From Microbacterium invictum (lineage in GTDB: Bacteria > Actinomycetota > Actinomycetes > Actinomycetales > Microbacteriaceae), in the NCBI RefSeq assembly GCF_034421375.1, contig NZ_CP139779.1:1178001-1242000 (forward strand): 64,000 nucleotides of DNA. The letters run 5' to 3'. Position 1 is the stretch's first letter, and each line of letters starts with the position of its first letter. Both the position numbers and the translations under genes were made by a program. The notes beneath the pieces are model-generated. The model saw only the letters and a program-made list of their open reading frames with translations. It was not told the DNA's origin and did no database searches. Shown here piece after piece: positions 16,099-25,497 of the stretch.

Positions 16099-16596
16099 AT
16101 GCGTCATCCGTCACCCGACCCCGTCGCGCCAGGGCAGGAATCGGTCTGGGACTACCCGCGGCCGCCGCGGATCGAGAAGGTCGACGCCCGCGTCACGATC
16201 ACCCTCGGCGGTGAGGTGATCGTCGACACCGGCGACGTGGTCCGGGTGCTCGAGACCAGTCATCCACCGGTGTACTACCTGCCGATCGGCGCGTTCGTCG
16301 AGGGTGCGGTCACCGACGGCGTCGGATCGTCGTTCTGCGAGTTCAAGGGGGCTGCGCGCTACCTCGACGTGCGCGGCGGCGGCGAGAGCCGGCCCGCGGC
16401 GGCGTGGAACTATCCGCGGCCGAGCGGCGGGTACGAGCTGCTCGCGGATCGCGTGGCGGTCTACGCGCAGGCGATGGACCGCTGCACGGTCGACGACGAG
16501 CTCGTCACGCCGCAGCCCGGAGGCTTCTACGGCGGATGGATCACCTCGCGCGTCGCCGGGCCGTTCAAGGGCGTCGCAGGCTCCATGGGGTGGTGA
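16099..16596 (+). CDS. DUF427 domain-containing protein
   Basis: 165 residues. The single DUF427 domain is recognisable from VWDYPRPPRIEKVD, the TSHPPVYYLP segment and the FCEFKGAARYLDV motif, and from the closing GGFYGGWITS and GPFKGV. The fold is a small beta barrel and no biochemical function is established to my knowledge. It ends 42 bp before the tRNA-Ser gene and has its own leaderless-type promoter. Confidence 0.9.
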   Translation: MRHPSPDPVAPGQESVWDYPRPPRIEKVDARVTITLGGEVIVDTGDVVRVLETSHPPVYYLPIGAFVEGAVTDGVGSSFCEFKGAARYLDVRGGGESRPAAAWNYPRPSGGYELLADRVAVYAQAMDRCTVDDELVTPQPGGFYGGWITSRVAGPFKGVAGSMGW

Positions 16597-16638
16597 GGGC
16601 GCCCGGGCGGAACCGGGCTGCGTGATAAAGTCGGCGAC

Positions 16639-16727
16639 GGAAGCGTGTCCGAGCGGCCTAAGGAGCATGGCTGGAATCCATGTAGGCGGGGTAACTCGCC
16701 TCGCAGGTTCAAATCCTGTCGCTTCCG
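16639..16727 (+). tRNA. tRNA-Ser (anticodon GGA)
   Basis: An 89-nt class II tRNA. The acceptor stem GGAAGCG pairs with CGCTTCC, the anticodon stem CATGG/CCATG encloses loop CTGGAAT giving anticodon GGA, a long variable arm is present, and the T-arm carries GGTTCAAATCC. The discriminator is G, as required for serine tRNAs. The CCA end is not encoded. Confidence 0.96.
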
Positions 16728-16731
16728 CGTC

Positions 16732-16768
16732 GAGGCCCTCATCCCCCGGGATGAGGGCCTCTCCCTTT
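16732..16768 (+). terminator. Rho-independent terminator after tRNA-Ser
   Basis: A perfect 14-bp stem, GAGGCCCTCATCCC (16732-16745) with its complement at 16748-16761, has a 2-nt formal loop and is followed by TCCCTTT. It follows the tRNA directly. Confidence 0.85.
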
Positions 16769-16899
16769 CACGGGAATGATCGCGACAGCATGCGTCGTTG
16801 TCATCCGGGGTCACGTGACGGCGTGCCCCGCCCGGCTCGCCGTAGCCTCGACCAGGCCGTCCTCACCCCCGGACGGACCGACGACCCCCCAGGAGAGAT

Positions 16900-18402
16900 A
16901 TGAGTTCCGCCACGAGCGCTTCCCCCGCGACCTCCCGGCCCACCACGCCGCAGAGGTCGCGCGCCCGCCGCATCCTGACCTCGTTCGGGTTCCAGATCAC
17001 CCTCGCCCTCGTGCTCGGGGTCGTGCTGGGTCTGGTGGCCCGTCAGCTCGGGCCCCTCCCCGACGGCAGCCCGAATCCCCTCGCGGCGACCCTCGGCACG
17101 ATCGGCGACTCGTACGTCACGCTGCTGAAGACCGCGGTCATCCCGCTCATCTTCTTCGCGATCGTGGCGAGCATCGCCCAGCTGCGTCGCGTCACGAACG
17201 CGGCCCGCCTCGCCGGGCAGACCCTGCTGTGGTTCGCTATCACCGCCCTCATCGCGGTCTCGATCGGCATCGGGCTCGGCGTCACGATCCAGCCGGGAGC
17301 CCGTGTCGACCAGACGGCGCTGACCACCGCCGAGCCTTCCACCGTCGGCACCTGGTGGAACTTCCTCGTGGGCCTCGTGCCGCAGAACGTGTTCGGGCTC
17401 ACCGTGTCGACGTCGGTGGACGCCGAGACCGGTGCCGCGGTGTCTTCCGTCGGCTTCAACGTGCTCCAGGTGATCGTCGTCGCCGCCGCCGTCGGCATCG
17501 CCGCGCTCAAGCTCGGCCGCCGCGCCGAGCCGTTCCTCACCTTCACCGAGTCGACCCTCAAGGTCATCCAGCGCGTGCTGTGGTGGATCATCCGCATCGC
17601 CCCCCTCGGCACCCTCGGGCTCATCGCCTCGGCGGTCGTCGAGTACGGGTGGGAGAAGCTCACCACCCTCGCCTGGTTCGCGCTCGCCGTCTACGCCGGC
17701 CTCGCGCTCGTGCTCTTCGTGGTCTATCCCACGCTCCTGCGCAGCCACGGTCTGTCCATCCGGCAGTACTTCTCCGGCGTCTGGCCTGCCGTTCAGCTGG
17801 CCTTCGTCAGCCGGTCGTCGATCGGCACGCTGCCGCTGACCCAGCGGGTGACCGAGCGCAACCTCGGCGTCCCGCGCGAGTACGCGTCGTTCGCCGTGCC
17901 GTTCGGTGCGACGACCAAGATGGACGGCTGCGCGGCGATCTACCCGGCGATCGCGGCGATCTTCGTGGCGCAGTTCTTCGGCATCGACCTGACGATCTGG
18001 CAGTACGTGCTCATCGCGCTGGTCTCCGTCGTCGGCTCTGCGGCGACGGCCGGCACCACCGGGGCGACGGTCATGCTCACCCTGACGCTCTCGACGCTCG
18101 GGCTGCCGCTCGAGGGCGTCGGGCTCCTCCTCGCGATCGACCCCATCCTCGACATGGGCCGCACCGCGGTGAACGTCGCCGGGCAGGCGCTCGTGCCGAC
18201 GATCGTCGCGAAGCGCGAGGGCATTCTCGACGTCGAGCTCTACGACGCCCCGCGCGGGGATGTGCCCTTCGCAGACGACTCCGACGACGTCGCCGCTGAC
18301 GACGCCCCCGGGCGGAACGGGGCGGATGCCGCGGACCGGCCTACGTCGGACGAGTTCGAGGGCCCCGCGGCACCCCCGCAGCTGCAGCCGTCGTCCCGCT
18401 GA
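16900..18402 (+). CDS. Cation:dicarboxylate symporter family transporter (DctA/GltP fold)
   Basis: 500 residues. About eight hydrophobic segments with the SDF-family hairpins are visible: the serine-rich loop appears as FVSRSSIGTLPLT, and PFGATTKMDGCA and the TAGTTGATVMLTLTL segment form the substrate and sodium sites. Substrates in the family are C4-dicarboxylates or glutamate/aspartate. The last 50 residues are a strongly acidic, Pro/Ala-rich cytoplasmic tail that is not part of the fold. The ATG has AGGAGA 5 nt upstream. It is a single gene between the tRNA terminator and a palindromic repeat. Confidence 0.9.
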   Translation: MSSATSASPATSRPTTPQRSRARRILTSFGFQITLALVLGVVLGLVARQLGPLPDGSPNPLAATLGTIGDSYVTLLKTAVIPLIFFAIVASIAQLRRVTNAARLAGQTLLWFAITALIAVSIGIGLGVTIQPGARVDQTALTTAEPSTVGTWWNFLVGLVPQNVFGLTVSTSVDAETGAAVSSVGFNVLQVIVVAAAVGIAALKLGRRAEPFLTFTESTLKVIQRVLWWIIRIAPLGTLGLIASAVVEYGWEKLTTLAWFALAVYAGLALVLFVVYPTLLRSHGLSIRQYFSGVWPAVQLAFVSRSSIGTLPLTQRVTERNLGVPREYASFAVPFGATTKMDGCAAIYPAIAAIFVAQFFGIDLTIWQYVLIALVSVVGSAATAGTTGATVMLTLTLSTLGLPLEGVGLLLAIDPILDMGRTAVNVAGQALVPTIVAKREGILDVELYDAPRGDVPFADDSDDVAADDAPGRNGADAADRPTSDEFEGPAAPPQLQPSSR

Positions 18403-18437
18403 TCCCGCCCCCGCCGCCGAGCGCCCACCTCCCCGCG

Positions 18438-18506
18438 GCGAGAGTGCATCCGCGGGCCGAGAACGTGGGTGACCCCCGCGCCTTCGGCGCCCAGATGCAC
18501 TCTCGC
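18438..18506. repeat. GAGAGTGCATC palindromic repeat, copy 1
   Basis: Perfect 13-bp arms GCGAGAGTGCATC (18438-18450) and their complement (18494-18506) flank a GC-rich core that itself can fold. A second copy lies at 52793-52859. Both sit between convergent genes, which suggests a REP-like element or bidirectional terminator. Confidence 0.85.
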
Positions 18507-18529
18507 GGAGGACGGGCGGGGGCGGCGCG

Positions 18530-20809
18530 TCAGCCGGCAGGGCGGGACGCGCCCCGGCCGGCGCCGGCGTACAGCGAGCCGGGACGGATGATGAGCGAGC
18601 GCGGCACGAGCTGGGCGAGGATGCGCCGCGCCGGCGGCGCGGCAGCCAGCAGACCCGCCCGGACCTCGCTGGCCGCGGTCGCCATCGCCTCGCCCTGACC
18701 GAAGCCATGACGCCCGCCGGGCGCGTAGCTGGCCCGCTCGATCGCGCCGATGAGAACGCCCATCGCCTCTGAGGGCGCCCCGGCTTCGCCGACGAGTCGG
18801 GAGCCGAGCGCGCGGGGGCTCTCGCTGACCGGCGACGGGATGCCGAGGTCGATCGCGGTGTCCTGCACGACCGCCCATGCCGCGGCGGCATCGCCGGCCC
18901 GCGCGCCGGACACCTGCTGCCTGCGGCGGAGATCCCGGACGAGGAGGGGGATCCCCAGGACGACCAGCACGGCGAACACCACGGCCACCGTCGGGAGGGC
19001 GTCGACCTCGGCGTCGGGCGCGGCGGTCCCGGCATCCGGTGTCAACGGCTCGCCCGTGTCGGGGTCGACGGCGTCGGGCACGTCGGCGGGAGCGGATGCC
19101 TCGGGGGCGGCGTCGGCCCCGTCGGCGGTCTCACCCGGGGCGGAGGTCTCGGGAGAGAAGCGGGTCGGCTGACCCAGACCGTTGGTCGGCTCGAACGGAA
19201 TCCAGCCGACGCCGTCGAAGTAGATCTCGGGCCAGGCGTGCAACTGCCCCGACATCACCGAGTACACGGTCTGGAACTCCACCGCGTCCCCGGTCGAGGT
19301 CCCCGGGAGGTATCCCACGACGATGCGGCTGGGCATGTCGAGGGTCCGGGCCATGAGGGCGAACGCCGAGGCGTAGTGGATGCAGTACCCCTCGCGCACC
19401 TCGAGGAACTGCGCGACCGCTTCGGCGCCGCTGCCGTCGAAGCCCTCCTCGACCGGCGCGTCGAGGGAGTAGCGGAAATCGGTGCCCCGGAACCAGCTCT
19501 GCAGCGCCAGGAGAGCGTCGTAGTCGGAGGCCGCGCCGGCGGTCACCTCGGCGGCGAGCTCGCCGACGATGGGAGGCAGATCGGCGGGAAGCCCGAGCGT
19601 GTCGGCGCGCACTCCCTCGCCCCCGGCCGAGCGCGCGCGGATCTGCTCGAGCGTCGGTCGCGGGACGCTCGAGGTCACCTCGTAGTCCTGACCCTGCGTC
19701 CCGCCCTGGCGGGCCTCGACCGTGCGGTTGTAGGGGAACGCCCCCCACACTCCGTCGAGTCCGTCGATGACGGTCGCCGGGTACGACACCGGAAGCCACG
19801 TGGAGTTGAGATTGCGGATCTCCACGGTCGTCGAGTACTCCGCCACCTCGATCTCGGGGTCGACCGGGAGGGCGGTCAGAGCCTCGGCGCTGTCGAGCGG
19901 GTAGGAGCGACCGCTGTCGGGTTCCCACACCGCGCCGGTGAACTCGGTGAGAGTCGTTGCCCGCAGGTACGGCGGGGTGGGCGCGTCGCTGCGCATGCGC
20001 AGCACTTCGACCTCGCGAGGCCGGCGGAGGTCGTCGCCGAGTTGCAGCGTGGCGTCGATGCCGGGCCCGGGACCGAGCTCTCCCGACCCCGGCCGGATCG
20101 TGGGCTGGGGGAGGAGGGGGGTGGCCACGAGGGCCACGACGACGGCGATGGCGCCGATGCCGACCGCAGTCGCCGAGACCCCCGTTGCGCGGGTCGCCTC
20201 GGTCGTCGCCGGCTCTTCCCGCATGCGGGTGTCGGTGCGGATGAGGAAGAGGATGGCCGCGGCCAGCAGCGCGAAGGCGACGACGTCGATCTCCGCCGGC
20301 ACGGCGATGGCCGGGATGAGCGAGACGGCGATCAGTCCCACGCCCGCGAGGAGCGGCATCCGTGCCGTCAGGACCACGTGGTCGATGACGACGGCCAGGA
20401 GCCCGGTCGCTCCGACGATGAGCAGCGCGAGCGGCCCGCTCGGAGCCAGCGGTGCGACCCCGAGCGCGATCTCCTCGCCGGCGGCGGAGAGGACGTCGGG
20501 AATCTCCCGGAAGGTCTCGACCGTCGGGATGACGAGGAGGAACGCCGTGTCCCGGAAGAACACGGCGGTCACGAACGCTGCCCAGACGAGCACCTCGATC
20601 AGCGAGACCGCCACCGCCGGAAGTCGGAAGCGGCGCGCGACGTACCCGGTGGCGAGGACCGCCGCGACGATGACGAGGGTCCCCAGCAGCCAGCCGGTGG
20701 GGCGCACCACCCGCATGAGGGGGAGGAGCGCGGCGATGAGGGCGGCGAAGACCCCGGCGGTGAGCAGGAGGTCCGCGGCGCGGCGCGAGGACGGTTCAGC
20801 GGAGGGCAC
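18530..20809 (-). CDS. DUF3488/transglutaminase-like membrane protein (TgpA-like)
   Basis: 759 residues. About six transmembrane helices lie in residues 10-220 (DUF3488). A large extracytoplasmic part contains the transglutaminase core, with the active-site Cys in EGYCIHYASAF, His in LHAWPEIYF and the closing WIPFEPT, where Glu stands at the place often occupied by Asp. One further helix near residue 630 leads to a cytoplasmic C-terminal DUF4129-like region. The gene overlaps the DUF58 gene upstream by 14 bp and is the last of a moxR-DUF58-tgpA operon. The GTG start at 20809 is the only one compatible with that context. Confidence 0.9.
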   Translation of the reverse strand: MPSAEPSSRRAADLLLTAGVFAALIAALLPLMRVVRPTGWLLGTLVIVAAVLATGYVARRFRLPAVAVSLIEVLVWAAFVTAVFFRDTAFLLVIPTVETFREIPDVLSAAGEEIALGVAPLAPSGPLALLIVGATGLLAVVIDHVVLTARMPLLAGVGLIAVSLIPAIAVPAEIDVVAFALLAAAILFLIRTDTRMREEPATTEATRATGVSATAVGIGAIAVVVALVATPLLPQPTIRPGSGELGPGPGIDATLQLGDDLRRPREVEVLRMRSDAPTPPYLRATTLTEFTGAVWEPDSGRSYPLDSAEALTALPVDPEIEVAEYSTTVEIRNLNSTWLPVSYPATVIDGLDGVWGAFPYNRTVEARQGGTQGQDYEVTSSVPRPTLEQIRARSAGGEGVRADTLGLPADLPPIVGELAAEVTAGAASDYDALLALQSWFRGTDFRYSLDAPVEEGFDGSGAEAVAQFLEVREGYCIHYASAFALMARTLDMPSRIVVGYLPGTSTGDAVEFQTVYSVMSGQLHAWPEIYFDGVGWIPFEPTNGLGQPTRFSPETSAPGETADGADAAPEASAPADVPDAVDPDTGEPLTPDAGTAAPDAEVDALPTVAVVFAVLVVLGIPLLVRDLRRRQQVSGARAGDAAAAWAVVQDTAIDLGIPSPVSESPRALGSRLVGEAGAPSEAMGVLIGAIERASYAPGGRHGFGQGEAMATAASEVRAGLLAAAPPARRILAQLVPRSLIIRPGSLYAGAGRGASRPAG

Positions 20810-22046
20810 GGGTCACCCCCCGCTCGCCGGCGGCGGCCCATTCCTGGACGAGATCGCCGTCGGGGTCGAGATGGACCGCGTGCCAGCCGACGTCGCCCGC
20901 GCGGTCCAGAGCGCCGCTCCGCGGTGAGGCGGCGAGCAGCACGGCGAAGGTGGAGTGATGCACGATCGGTGCGAGCGCGTCGACGTCGGCGGGGTCGAGG
21001 CGTCCGGTGAGGACGATGACGGGGCCGGTCATGACTCCCGCGAACTGCCGCGCCAGCCGCGGCAGATGGTCGTCCCGCCGGGCGGTGACGGTGGCGAACT
21101 GGGTGACGAGGTCCTCCACCGCCGCGGTGTCTCCGCCGTCGATGCGCTCGGCGAGGGCGGCGCCGTCGCTGTCGAGGACGCTCACGCCGTAGCCGTCGCG
21201 CACCAGTCGTGAGACCACCGAGACGCACGCCGACACCGCGGTCTCGAAGGCGTCGTCGGCGCCCGGTTCGTGCAGCGCCTCGGTCGACCACCGCAGCACC
21301 CCGCGATCGAGGACCACCGTCGCCTCGGGGGTGGCCTCCTGCTCCTCCTGCCGCACCATGAGCGCGTCGCGGTGGGCCGTGGCGCGCCAGTGGATGCGTC
21401 GCATCGAGTCGCCCGGCGCGTAGGGCCGGGCGATGAGGTTGTCCGCGCCCTGACCGGGCTGATTGTTCTGCGTCTGCAGCGTTCCCCCGGCCTCGCCCGC
21501 GAGGCCCGTGAGCGGCGGCAGCTCGATCACGGCCGGGGCGACGGTGACGCGGGTGCGCTGACCGTAGAGGGTGCTGCGGCGGGCCAGGGCGAAGGGGTCG
21601 GCGGAATGGACGCGCAGGGGGCCCAGATGGTGGATGCCGCGGCGCACCCCGGTCACCGTGTAGGCGAGGTTCACCACGCGGTCCGAACCCCGCAGGCCCG
21701 AGCCGAGGGCGGGGAAGACACCGGCCGCGGCGCCCTCCAGCCCGGGGGGCAGCGTGTCCGTCCACGTTCCGGGCGGCGTCGGCAGCGCGGTGCGGACGCC
21801 CACGCGCACGCGTACGAGCGAGGCCCGACCGACTCCCACGGTGTCGGGGGCGAGCGACCGGGTGACCGAGTCGGCGTGGCGGGTGAGGTAGAGGGAGGCC
21901 ACGGCAGCCACGAGGACGGCGACCAGCAGCATCCCGAAGTACATCAGCTCGGGAATCCCCACCTCGTTCGCGACGACGAAGCAGGTGAGCGCGAGGAGCG
22001 CCGCACCGGTTCCGCGCAGGGTCAGGGGCCAGAGTCGTCGGAGCAT
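20796..22046 (-). CDS. DUF58 domain-containing protein
   Basis: 416 residues. Two N-terminal hydrophobic helices (about 10-52) precede a soluble region containing the DUF58 motif RPYAPGDSMRRIHWRATAHR at residues about 207-226 and a von Willebrand A-like fold. These proteins accompany MoxR ATPases and transglutaminase-like membrane proteins, where they are thought to act in membrane-protein or wall-protein maturation. The gene begins 4 bp after the moxR stop. Confidence 0.9.
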   Translation of the reverse strand: MLRRLWPLTLRGTGAALLALTCFVVANEVGIPELMYFGMLLVAVLVAAVASLYLTRHADSVTRSLAPDTVGVGRASLVRVRVGVRTALPTPPGTWTDTLPPGLEGAAAGVFPALGSGLRGSDRVVNLAYTVTGVRRGIHHLGPLRVHSADPFALARRSTLYGQRTRVTVAPAVIELPPLTGLAGEAGGTLQTQNNQPGQGADNLIARPYAPGDSMRRIHWRATAHRDALMVRQEEQEATPEATVVLDRGVLRWSTEALHEPGADDAFETAVSACVSVVSRLVRDGYGVSVLDSDGAALAERIDGGDTAAVEDLVTQFATVTARRDDHLPRLARQFAGVMTGPVIVLTGRLDPADVDALAPIVHHSTFAVLLAASPRSGALDRAGDVGWHAVHLDPDGDLVQEWAAAGERGVTRALR

Positions 22047-22050
22047 CGGG

Positions 22051-23082
22051 TCACTGCCGTGCGGCGATCGGCACCCGCACGCTCGCGGCGATCTGTCCGA
22101 GCGCCGACTCGATGACCTCGGTCATCGACTTCGCCCGCGCTCCGCCGGCGGAGCGGGTCGGGATCAGCCGGTGCGCGAAGACCGGGACGAGGAGGGCGGT
22201 GATGTCGTCGGGGATGACGAATCCGCGGCCGTCGAGGGCCGCCCAGACCTTCGCGGCCCGCACCAGCTGCAGCGTCGCGCGCGGGCTCGCCCCGAGCCGC
22301 AGGTCGCCGTGCGTCCGCGTGGCGGCCGCGAGCGCCACGGCGTAGTCCTCGATCGCCGGAGCGACGTGCACGGCGCGCGCCCAGGCGATGAGCGCCGCGA
22401 TCTGCGGCGCCGAGGCGACGGGACGGATCGCGTCGAGCGGGTTGACCGACTCGCGCTGACGCAGCATGAGCGCCTCGGACCGGGCATCGGGGTATCCCAT
22501 CGAGATGCGCATCATGAAGCGGTCGCGCTGTGCCTCGGGGAGGGCGTAGGTCCCCTCCATCTCCAGCGGGTTCTGCGTCGCGACGACGAGGAACGGGTCG
22601 GGGAGGGGGTGGGTCGCGCCGTCGACGGTGACCTGGCCCTCCTCCATGGCCTCGAGGAGGGCGGACTGGGTCTTCGGGGAGGACCGGTTGATCTCGTCGG
22701 CGATGACGATGTTGGCGAAGACCGCGCCGTGCTTGAACTCGAACTCGCGGGCGACGGGGTTGAATACACTCACCCCGGTCACATCGCCCGGCAGCAGGTC
22801 GGGGGTGAACTGGATGCGGCGCACCGTGGCATCCACGCTGGCTGCCAGCGCCCGCGCGAGCATGGTCTTACCGACCCCGGGGACGTCCTCGATGAGAAGG
22901 TGCCCCTCGGCGAGGAGGCACACGAGGGCGCTGCGCACCGCGTCGGGCTTGCCGTCGATCACCCGCTGCACCGAGGCCACGATGGACTCTGTGAGGCCCG
23001 CGAACTCCTCGGCGGACGCCGGTCGTGGCGGCACGGGGGCTCGGGAGAGCGCGACCTGCTCGGTCGTGACGGGATGATCCAT
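22051..23082 (-). CDS. MoxR family AAA+ ATPase
   Basis: 343 residues. Walker A reads GVGKTML within LIEDVPGVGKTMLARALA, Walker B is IVIADEINRSSPKTQSALLEAM, and sensor 1 is VVATQNPLEMEGTYALPEAQ, all diagnostic of MoxR. It is thought to be a chaperone-like ATPase activating the DUF58 and transglutaminase partners encoded downstream. The ATG at 23082 has GAGAGGA 4 nt upstream. A TACGAT -10 box at 23132-23137 on this strand would give a leader of about 45 nt. Confidence 0.93.
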   Translation of the reverse strand: MDHPVTTEQVALSRAPVPPRPASAEEFAGLTESIVASVQRVIDGKPDAVRSALVCLLAEGHLLIEDVPGVGKTMLARALAASVDATVRRIQFTPDLLPGDVTGVSVFNPVAREFEFKHGAVFANIVIADEINRSSPKTQSALLEAMEEGQVTVDGATHPLPDPFLVVATQNPLEMEGTYALPEAQRDRFMMRISMGYPDARSEALMLRQRESVNPLDAIRPVASAPQIAALIAWARAVHVAPAIEDYAVALAAATRTHGDLRLGASPRATLQLVRAAKVWAALDGRGFVIPDDITALLVPVFAHRLIPTRSAGGARAKSMTEVIESALGQIAASVRVPIAARQ

Positions 23083-23186
23083 GGGGTCCTCTCGGACGGC
23101 GCGCGGGTCGAGCGGCGGCGCTCGTTATGCGATCGTAACCGCCACCGGCACAGGGCGGCCTGGGAATCGTCCGACCTCTCCCGGGG

Positions 23187-23192
23187 TAGACT
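23187..23192 (+). promoter_or_regulatory. -10 box TAGACT of the SRP RNA
   Basis: TAGACT ends 6 nt before the predicted 5' end of the SRP RNA. No good -35 hexamer is seen. Confidence 0.5.
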
Positions 23193-23198
23193 CGAGGC

Positions 23199-23287
23199 AG
23201 CTCTCCGCGAGGCGGCACCCAGGCCAACTCCCCCAGGACGGAAACGTAGCAAGGGTAACCAGGCTCTGCCGGGTTCGCGGAGAGTCT
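23199..23287 (+). ncRNA. ffs: Bacterial small SRP RNA (4.5S)
   Basis: A single long hairpin: CTCTCCGCGA (23201-23210) pairs perfectly with TCGCGGAGAG (23275-23284). At its tip is the SRP domain IV signature, CAGGACGGAAACGTAGCA, with the GGAA tetraloop and the conserved AGCA of the asymmetric loop that binds Ffh. A TCTTACTTTT stretch follows and can act as terminator. The 5' and 3' ends are estimated from the stem and may be off by a few nucleotides. Confidence 0.93.
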
Positions 23288-23328
23288 TACTTTTCCCCCG
23301 GGACGTGCCCCGCTCGAGGCCCCGCCCA

Positions 23329-23334
23329 TAGGCT
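23329..23334 (+). promoter_or_regulatory. -10 box TAGGCT, leaderless-type promoter of pta
   Basis: TAGGCT is 6 nt before the GTG at 23341. It lies just beyond the SRP RNA terminator. Confidence 0.55.
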
Positions 23335-23340
23335 GGACGG

Positions 23341-25497
23341 GTGGCGCAGAGCATCTACATCACCTCGGCCGAAGGTCACTCCGGGAAGTCGACGATCGCC
23401 CTCGGGGTGCTCGATGCGCTCAGTCACGCCGCCTCGCGCGTCGGGGTGTTCCGCACCATCGCACGGTCCACGGACGAGCCGGACTACGTCCTGGAGATGC
23501 TCCTCGCCCACGACGGCGTCGACCTGGCCTACGAGGACTGCATCGGCGTGACCTACGACGACGTGCGCCAGGATCCCGAGCGGGCGCTGGCCACGATCGT
23601 CGAGCGCTACCACGCCGTCGCGGCGGCGTGCGACGCCGTCGTGGTGCTCGGCAGCGACTACACCGACGTCGGCAGCCCTGCGGAGCTGACGTACAACGCG
23701 CGCATCGCGGTCAATCTGGGGGCGCCGGTGCTCCTGGTCCTCGGCGGCCGCGCCCAGCACGGGCAGGGCGAGCAGCTGGGCACGACGATCGCCCGGACGC
23801 CCTCCGAGATGGGTCAGATCGCCGCGCTCGCGCTGGCCGAGCTCGCGCACGAGCGCGCGGAGCTCTTCGCCGTCGTGGCCAACCGCGCCGACCCCGATCG
23901 CCTCGACGACGTCGTAGAGGCGATCTCCGGCGTGGTCTCGGCGGCCCGCGCTGCCGGGGGCCGCGCCGTCGACGGCGCGCGACCGGTGCCGGTGTGGGCG
24001 CTTCCCGAAGACCGGCTGCTGGTGGCCCCGTCGGTGCGCGACGTGGCCCGCGCCGTGGACGGACGCCTCATCAAGGGCGACGCCGACCTGTTCACCCGCG
24101 AGGTGCTCGGGGTGGTCATCGCGGGGATGTCGATGGTGAACGTCCTGCCGCGCCTGACCGAATCGGCGATCGTGGTGATTCCCGCCGATCGCACCGAGGT
24201 GCTGCTGGCGACACTCCTGGCGAACTCGTCGGGAACGTTCCCGAGCATCGCCGCGGTCATCCTCAACGGTCCCTTCCCCCTTCCCGAACCGGTCGACACC
24301 CTCATCGACGGTCTGGATTCGTCGCTGCCGATCATCGCCACCGACCTCGGCACCTACGACACCGCGGTGAGGATCATGGGGACGCGGGGCCGGTTGGCCG
24401 CCGACTCGCAGCGCCGCTACGACACGGCCCTGTCGATGTTCGAGCGGCACGTCGACACCGAGAGCCTCGTCACCGCGCTCGGGCTCGCCCGCCCCACCGT
24501 CGTCACACCGCTGATGTTCGAGTACCGCCTGCTCGAGCGCGCCCGCGCCGAGCGCCGCCGCATCGTGCTGCCCGAGGGGGATGACGACCGGATCCTGCGG
24601 GCCGCCGGCACGGTGCTGGCGCGGGGCATCGCCGATCTCACGATCCTCGGCGAGGAGATCGAGGTGCGAAACCGCGCGATCGAGCTCGGGATCGACATCC
24701 GCGCCGCCGACGTCATCTCGCCCTTCGATGCCGTGCACGTCGACCGCTTCGCGAGGGAGTACGAGAGGCTGCGCGCCCACAAGGGCGTGACCTATGCGCA
24801 GGCGGCCGACACCGTGACCGATGTGTCGTACTTCGGCACCCTCATGGTGCACCTCGGCCTCGCCGACGGCATGGTCTCGGGTGCGGCGCACACCACCGCG
24901 CACACGATCCGTCCGGCGTTCGAGATCATCAAGACCAAACCCGGCGTGTCCGTGGTCTCCAGCGTCTTCCTCATGGCCCTGGCCGACCGGGTGCTGGTCT
25001 ACGGCGACTGCGCCGTCATCCCCGATCCGACGGCCGAGCAGCTCGCCGACATCGCCATCTCGTCGGCGGCGACCGCCGAGCAGTTCGGCATCGAGCCGCG
25101 GGTGGCGATGCTGTCGTACTCGACGGGGGAGTCCGGCTCGGGGGCCGACGTCGAGAAGGTGCGGGCCGCCACGGCGCTCGTGCGCGAGCGGGCACCCGAG
25201 CTGCCCGTCGAGGGCCCGATCCAGTACGACGCCGCCGCCGACGCCGCCGTCGCAGCGGCCAAGGCCCCCGGCTCGGCCGTGGCGGGGCGGGCGACGGTGT
25301 TCGTGTTCCCCGACCTGAACACCGGGAACAACACCTACAAGGCGGTGCAGCGTTCGGCGGGGGCGGTCGCGATCGGTCCGGTGCTGCAGGGGCTGAACAA
25401 GCCGATCAACGATCTGTCCCGGGGAGCGCTCGTCGACGACATCGTCAACACGATCGCGATCACCGCGATCCAGGCGCAGGGGGAGGACGGGGCGTGA
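23341..25497 (+). CDS. pta: Phosphate acetyltransferase
   Basis: 718 residues, the long type. An N-terminal P-loop/DRTGG regulatory part (SAEGHSGKSTIALGV at residues 9-23; DRTGG-like region about 215-330) precedes the catalytic PTA domain from about 390, with LPEGDDDRILRAAGTVL, MVSGAAHTTAHTIRPAFEII and the end motif DLNTGNNTYKAVQR. It interconverts acetyl-CoA and acetyl phosphate. The GTG start follows a -10 box by 6 nt. The stop overlaps the ackA start (GTGA), so both are translated from one mRNA. Confidence 0.96.
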   Translation: MAQSIYITSAEGHSGKSTIALGVLDALSHAASRVGVFRTIARSTDEPDYVLEMLLAHDGVDLAYEDCIGVTYDDVRQDPERALATIVERYHAVAAACDAVVVLGSDYTDVGSPAELTYNARIAVNLGAPVLLVLGGRAQHGQGEQLGTTIARTPSEMGQIAALALAELAHERAELFAVVANRADPDRLDDVVEAISGVVSAARAAGGRAVDGARPVPVWALPEDRLLVAPSVRDVARAVDGRLIKGDADLFTREVLGVVIAGMSMVNVLPRLTESAIVVIPADRTEVLLATLLANSSGTFPSIAAVILNGPFPLPEPVDTLIDGLDSSLPIIATDLGTYDTAVRIMGTRGRLAADSQRRYDTALSMFERHVDTESLVTALGLARPTVVTPLMFEYRLLERARAERRRIVLPEGDDDRILRAAGTVLARGIADLTILGEEIEVRNRAIELGIDIRAADVISPFDAVHVDRFAREYERLRAHKGVTYAQAADTVTDVSYFGTLMVHLGLADGMVSGAAHTTAHTIRPAFEIIKTKPGVSVVSSVFLMALADRVLVYGDCAVIPDPTAEQLADIAISSAATAEQFGIEPRVAMLSYSTGESGSGADVEKVRAATALVRERAPELPVEGPIQYDAAADAAVAAAKAPGSAVAGRATVFVFPDLNTGNNTYKAVQRSAGAVAIGPVLQGLNKPINDLSRGALVDDIVNTIAITAIQAQGEDGA

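Noticed and set aside
23121..23140. Inverted repeat around CGTTATGCGATCGTAAC in the moxR leader
   Set aside because: Arms are only 4-5 bp and include the probable -10 box; no regulator gene is adjacent.
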